Of a stretch of 8,777 nucleotides of DNA, positions 7,540 through 8,777 are shown piece after piece. Origin of the DNA: Desulfobacterales bacterium (GTDB taxonomy: Bacteria > Desulfobacterota > Desulfobacteria > Desulfobacterales > ETH-SRB1). Location of the stretch: positions 1 to 8,777 of the forward strand of contig DAOVDN010000029.1 in assembly GCA_030669465.1 (NCBI GenBank). The letters run 5' to 3'. The translations under genes were made by a program, and so were the position numbers. Below the pieces are notes generated by a model. That model made no database searches, was not told the origin of the DNA, and saw only the letters and a program-made list of their open reading frames with translations. Position 1 is the first letter of the stretch. Every line of letters starts with the position of its first letter.

Positions 7540-7617
7540 GGTCGAGTGGTCGAGTGGGAAATTGGTCGAGTGGTTGACTACTCAACTACTCCTACTCAAC
7601 TACTCGACTACTCGACT
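7540..7617. repeat. Inverting octamer repeat (GGTCGAGT to ACTCGACT)
   Basis: The stretch divides almost entirely into 8-base units. GGTCGAGT occurs at 7540-7547, 7548-7555 and 7564-7571, then degenerate units (GGTTGACT, ACTCAACT, a 6-base ACTCCT, ACTCAACT), and finally ACTCGACT at 7602-7609 and 7610-7617. The first and last units are reverse complements apart from one base, so the array turns over in its middle and can fold into a long hairpin; the differing bases become G-U pairs in plus-strand RNA. It lies in the 173-base gap between the two SurA-type genes, just upstream of the SurA-like start. Confidence 0.85.
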
Positions 7618-7626
7618 ATTTACAGG

Positions 7627-7642
7627 TCTTTGTGTCTTTGTG
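7627..7642. repeat. Direct octamer duplication TCTTTGTG x2
   Basis: TCTTTGTG is repeated perfectly at 7627-7634 and 7635-7642, reading CACAAAGA on the minus strand. It is a second 8-base repeat family in the same gap, ten bases from the inverting octamer array. Two copies are weak alone, but the same unit length next to another octamer array makes it worth recording. Confidence 0.6.
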
Positions 7643-7692
7643 GCTGAACTATTACCATCTTTTAATGCCCGGCGCCCACTACTTTAAGTCCC

Positions 7693-8418
7693 TTATGCGC
7701 CGGCAATCTTCTCCCACTGTGCTTTGTTTATTTCGATCGTATATTTTTTTTTAAGGTTTTTTATCCACAATTTATAAGCCTCTTCTGCTTTCTCCCTGCG
7801 TAACTGTCTTATTATTATTTCATTCATATCCTTACTTTTATCAGAGGTATCCTTTAAATCTGATTTTAAACTGCCACCTTTGTAATGCTTTTTATAATGC
7901 TCTGATATATCTTCAGGAGTTATTGCGATCTGTTCCACCATCTGACTTGCAACCACCTTTTCCATGAGCAAGCGGAACTTTAATCTTTCTTTCCAGGAAT
8001 GGTAAGAAACAGCGTACTCAAGCAACATCTCCTCAAAAACACCCTCAGGATAGTCGCTTTTTATATCCGCAATGGCCTTTTTAACTTCTGAATCAGAAAT
8101 CCGGATATGAAGCTCTTTGGCTCTCTCCAATAGAATCATCTCCTCTGTTATCTGGTTCAAAAGCCTCAACTGAGCTTCTCTGAAAGATGCAGGATCCTGC
8201 ATTACTTTATGAGGATAAGCGGTCTTGACAATTTCAAAGGCATTATTAAAATCGAGCACCCTCGTAACTCTGTCTCCAACCCGAATTAAATATTCATTCC
8301 CATGATCAGATTTTGGATCAGACTCATGATGATCAGCGCACCCTGCTAAAGCATAAAAGATAAACAAAGCTCCGGCTAGAGAAGTTAATTTATAAAAGTA
8401 TCTGTAATATTTTAGCAT
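7693..8418 (-). CDS. SurA N-domain lipoprotein lacking a parvulin domain
   Basis: The 241-residue product is a predicted lipoprotein. A basic, Tyr-rich N-terminus and hydrophobic core end in the lipobox ALAGC with Cys at residue 27, and the following Ala-Asp leaves its final membrane open. Residues 43-165 look like a SurA/trigger-factor-type chaperone N-domain (FREAQLRLLNQITEEMILLERAKEL, then HSWKERLKFRLLMEKVVASQ). ITPEDISEHYKKHYKG follows, where a parvulin domain normally begins. Instead there is a short Lys/Asp/Ser-rich linker (182-198) and then the closing helix RREKAEEAYKLWIKNLKKKY. It would thus be a non-catalytic holdase-like chaperone, an inference. I chose the ATG at 8418 because it gives a compact signal peptide; the TTG at 8445 lies inside a hairpin. 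It is first of the pair with the SurA-like gene downstream. Confidence 0.85.
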   Translation of the reverse strand: MLKYYRYFYKLTSLAGALFIFYALAGCADHHESDPKSDHGNEYLIRVGDRVTRVLDFNNAFEIVKTAYPHKVMQDPASFREAQLRLLNQITEEMILLERAKELHIRISDSEVKKAIADIKSDYPEGVFEEMLLEYAVSYHSWKERLKFRLLMEKVVASQMVEQIAITPEDISEHYKKHYKGGSLKSDLKDTSDKSKDMNEIIIRQLRREKAEEAYKLWIKNLKKKYTIEINKAQWEKIAGA

Positions 8419-8460
8419 TTCCGCAATTTCTTCAGACACGGACAAACAAGTTTGTCCATG
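8413..8460 (-). CDS. Possible 15-codon leader peptide overlapping the lipoprotein start
   Basis: On the minus strand an ATG at 8460 opens MDKLVCPCLKKLRKC and ends in a TAA (8415-8413) that overlaps the ATG of the lipoprotein gene (8418-8416) in another frame. A G-rich GGGTGG lies just upstream as a weak ribosome binding site. The ATG sits inside the hairpin at 8435-8462. Such an overlap could couple translation, but an open frame this short arises easily by chance and the peptide is unfamiliar. Offered only as a candidate. Confidence 0.2.
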
Positions 8461-8462
8461 CC
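8435..8462 (-). promoter_or_regulatory. Strong hairpin / operator-like dyad upstream of the lipoprotein gene
   Basis: GGACAAAC (8440-8447) and GTTTGTCC (8450-8457) form a perfect 8-bp dyad with a two-base centre. In minus-strand RNA the stem extends to 12 bp (8435-8446 with 8451-8462) through two G-U pairs, closed by a 4-base loop. The same positions would be A-C mismatches on the plus strand, which favours an RNA structure in the lipoprotein mRNA. It ends 16 bases before the ATG at 8418. No U-run follows, so it is not a standard terminator; a leader hairpin or a repressor operator are both possible. Confidence 0.55.
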
Positions 8463-8485
8463 ACCCGAATTTTCAATCAACCAAT

Positions 8486-8525
8486 CATTCCAGCATTCCA
8501 GCATTCCAGCATTCCAGCATTCCAG
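8486..8525. repeat. Tandem octamer array (CATTCCAG x5)
   Basis: Five perfect copies of CATTCCAG run from 8486 to 8525, followed by a partial CATCC that joins directly to the heptamer array. Not a multiple of three and not within a credible gene. It lies in the leader region between the probable mfd end and the lipoprotein gene. Confidence 0.95.
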
Positions 8526-8530
8526 CATCC

Positions 8531-8665
8531 AATCTTCAATCTTCAATCTTCAATCTTCAATCTTCAATCTTCAATCTTCAATCTTCAATCTTCAATCTTC
8601 AATCTTTTCAATCTTCAATCTTCAATCTTCAATCTTCAATCTTCAATCTTCAATCTTCAATCTTC
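8531..8665. repeat. Tandem heptamer array (AATCTTC, 19 units)
   Basis: Ten perfect copies of AATCTTC (8531-8600), one 9-base variant AATCTTTTC (8601-8609) and eight more perfect copies (8610-8665) fill 135 bases. One strand is pyrimidine-rich. The plus-strand open frame across it encodes a monotonous Ser-Ile-Phe-Asn-Leu-Gln pattern in which seven codons span three repeat units; it has no start signal and is not a gene. Near-perfect identity implies recent expansion by slippage, so copy number probably varies between strains. It sits between the stop at 8677 and the lipoprotein start. Confidence 0.97.
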
Positions 8666-8676
8666 AATCAAAACCC

Positions 8677-8777
8677 TCAATCGTTAACACGCTGACCAAT
8701 TTCTTTCAAGATGTTTTTGGCCTGAATCAAAAGACCGCTTGTACTCCCTTTTGACAGTTTGGCTTTAAGCGCATGGT
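8677..8777 (-). CDS. C-terminal end of an upstream gene, possibly transcription-repair coupling factor
   Basis: A minus-strand frame enters from the right edge and ends in TGA at 8677-8679. Its last 32 residues begin HALKAKLSKGSTSGLL and end IQAKNILKEIGQRVND. The codon pattern and Lys/Ile/Leu-rich helix look like real protein. The pattern (a short strand with Leu-Lys, a loop, then a helix ending in AKNILKE) resembles the extreme C-terminus of Mfd proteins as I recall them, and mfd often precedes SurA-type genes in deltaproteobacteria. That identity is a tentative inference from few residues. The stop lies 258 bases before the lipoprotein start, with the repeat arrays in between. Confidence 0.55.
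   Translation of the reverse strand, partial: HALKAKLSKGSTSGLLIQAKNILKEIGQRVND

Noticed and set aside
7520..7585. N-terminal extension of the SurA-like protein from a TTG at 7585
   Set aside because: It would translate the octamer repeats and put 22 extra residues before a normal signal peptide; the ATG at 7519 fits better.
7667..7705. GC-rich stem across the lipoprotein stop codon (TGCCGGCG with CGCCGGGCA on the minus strand) as a terminator
   Set aside because: It has a bulge, overlaps the coding end and lacks a following U-run, so termination cannot be claimed.
8419..8445. N-terminal extension of the lipoprotein from a TTG at 8445
   Set aside because: The TTG lies in the hairpin stem and adds acidic residues before the signal peptide; the ATG at 8418 gives a standard lipoprotein signal.
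8486..8665. CRISPR array
   Set aside because: The repeats are 7-8 bases with no spacers between them, and no cas genes are present.
8452..8754. Plus-strand 100-residue open frame with Ser-Ile-Phe-Asn-Leu-Gln repeats
   Set aside because: It is a by-product of the 7-base repeat being open in all three phases; no ribosome binding site, and its end overlaps the minus-strand C-terminal coding sequence.

Overview
The window suggests a moderately AT-rich Gram-negative bacterium, most likely a Desulfobacterota (Deltaproteobacteria, Desulfobacterales-like) genome. This is an inference from the gene set and order (SurA-like chaperones, a RodZ-like HTH protein, MgtE, RecO, GlyQ, probably downstream of mfd) and from the intergenic short tandem repeats. 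No taxonomic marker was searched.

Layout. At the left end, on the + strand, lies a small cold-shock gene (77-277). It has a strong Shine-Dalgarno and is followed by a clear bidirectional terminator (295-336). The stretch 337-745 holds no convincing gene. It is a GC-rich patch with nested inverted repeats, possibly a non-autonomous element or a gene relic. Everything from 746 to the right end is on the - strand and looks like one long transcription unit, read right to left. In order it contains: the 3' end of a gene that is probably mfd (8677-8777); a 258-bp spacer with an octamer array, a 19-unit heptamer array and a strong hairpin; a SurA_N-type lipoprotein with no parvulin domain (7693-8418); a 173-bp spacer with inverting octamer repeats; a SurA-like peptidyl-prolyl isomerase (6506-7519); a RodZ-like membrane HTH protein (5737-6498); the magnesium channel/transporter MgtE (4366-5718); RecO (3591-4361); a GHMP-family sugar kinase with a TTG start (2537-3586); a TIGR02757/DUF2400 protein (1680-2468); and GlyQ, the glycyl-tRNA synthetase alpha subunit (746-1615). 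From the SurA-like gene to the GHMP kinase gene, neighbours are only 4-18 bp apart.

How the genes fit together. The two SurA-type proteins would act in the periplasm on outer-membrane protein folding, and the RodZ-like protein on cell shape at the inner membrane. MgtE controls Mg2+ entry, RecO serves recombinational repair, and GlyQ charges glycine tRNA. This is a housekeeping operon rather than a defence or mobile locus, and I see no sign of a wholly new system. The most notable points are: glyQ without its partner glyS, with the repeat-bearing GC-rich patch where glyS would be expected; a SurA-like lipoprotein without a catalytic domain; several different 7-8 bp tandem-repeat families crowded on both sides of that one gene; and a 12-bp hairpin plus a possible leader peptide just before its start.
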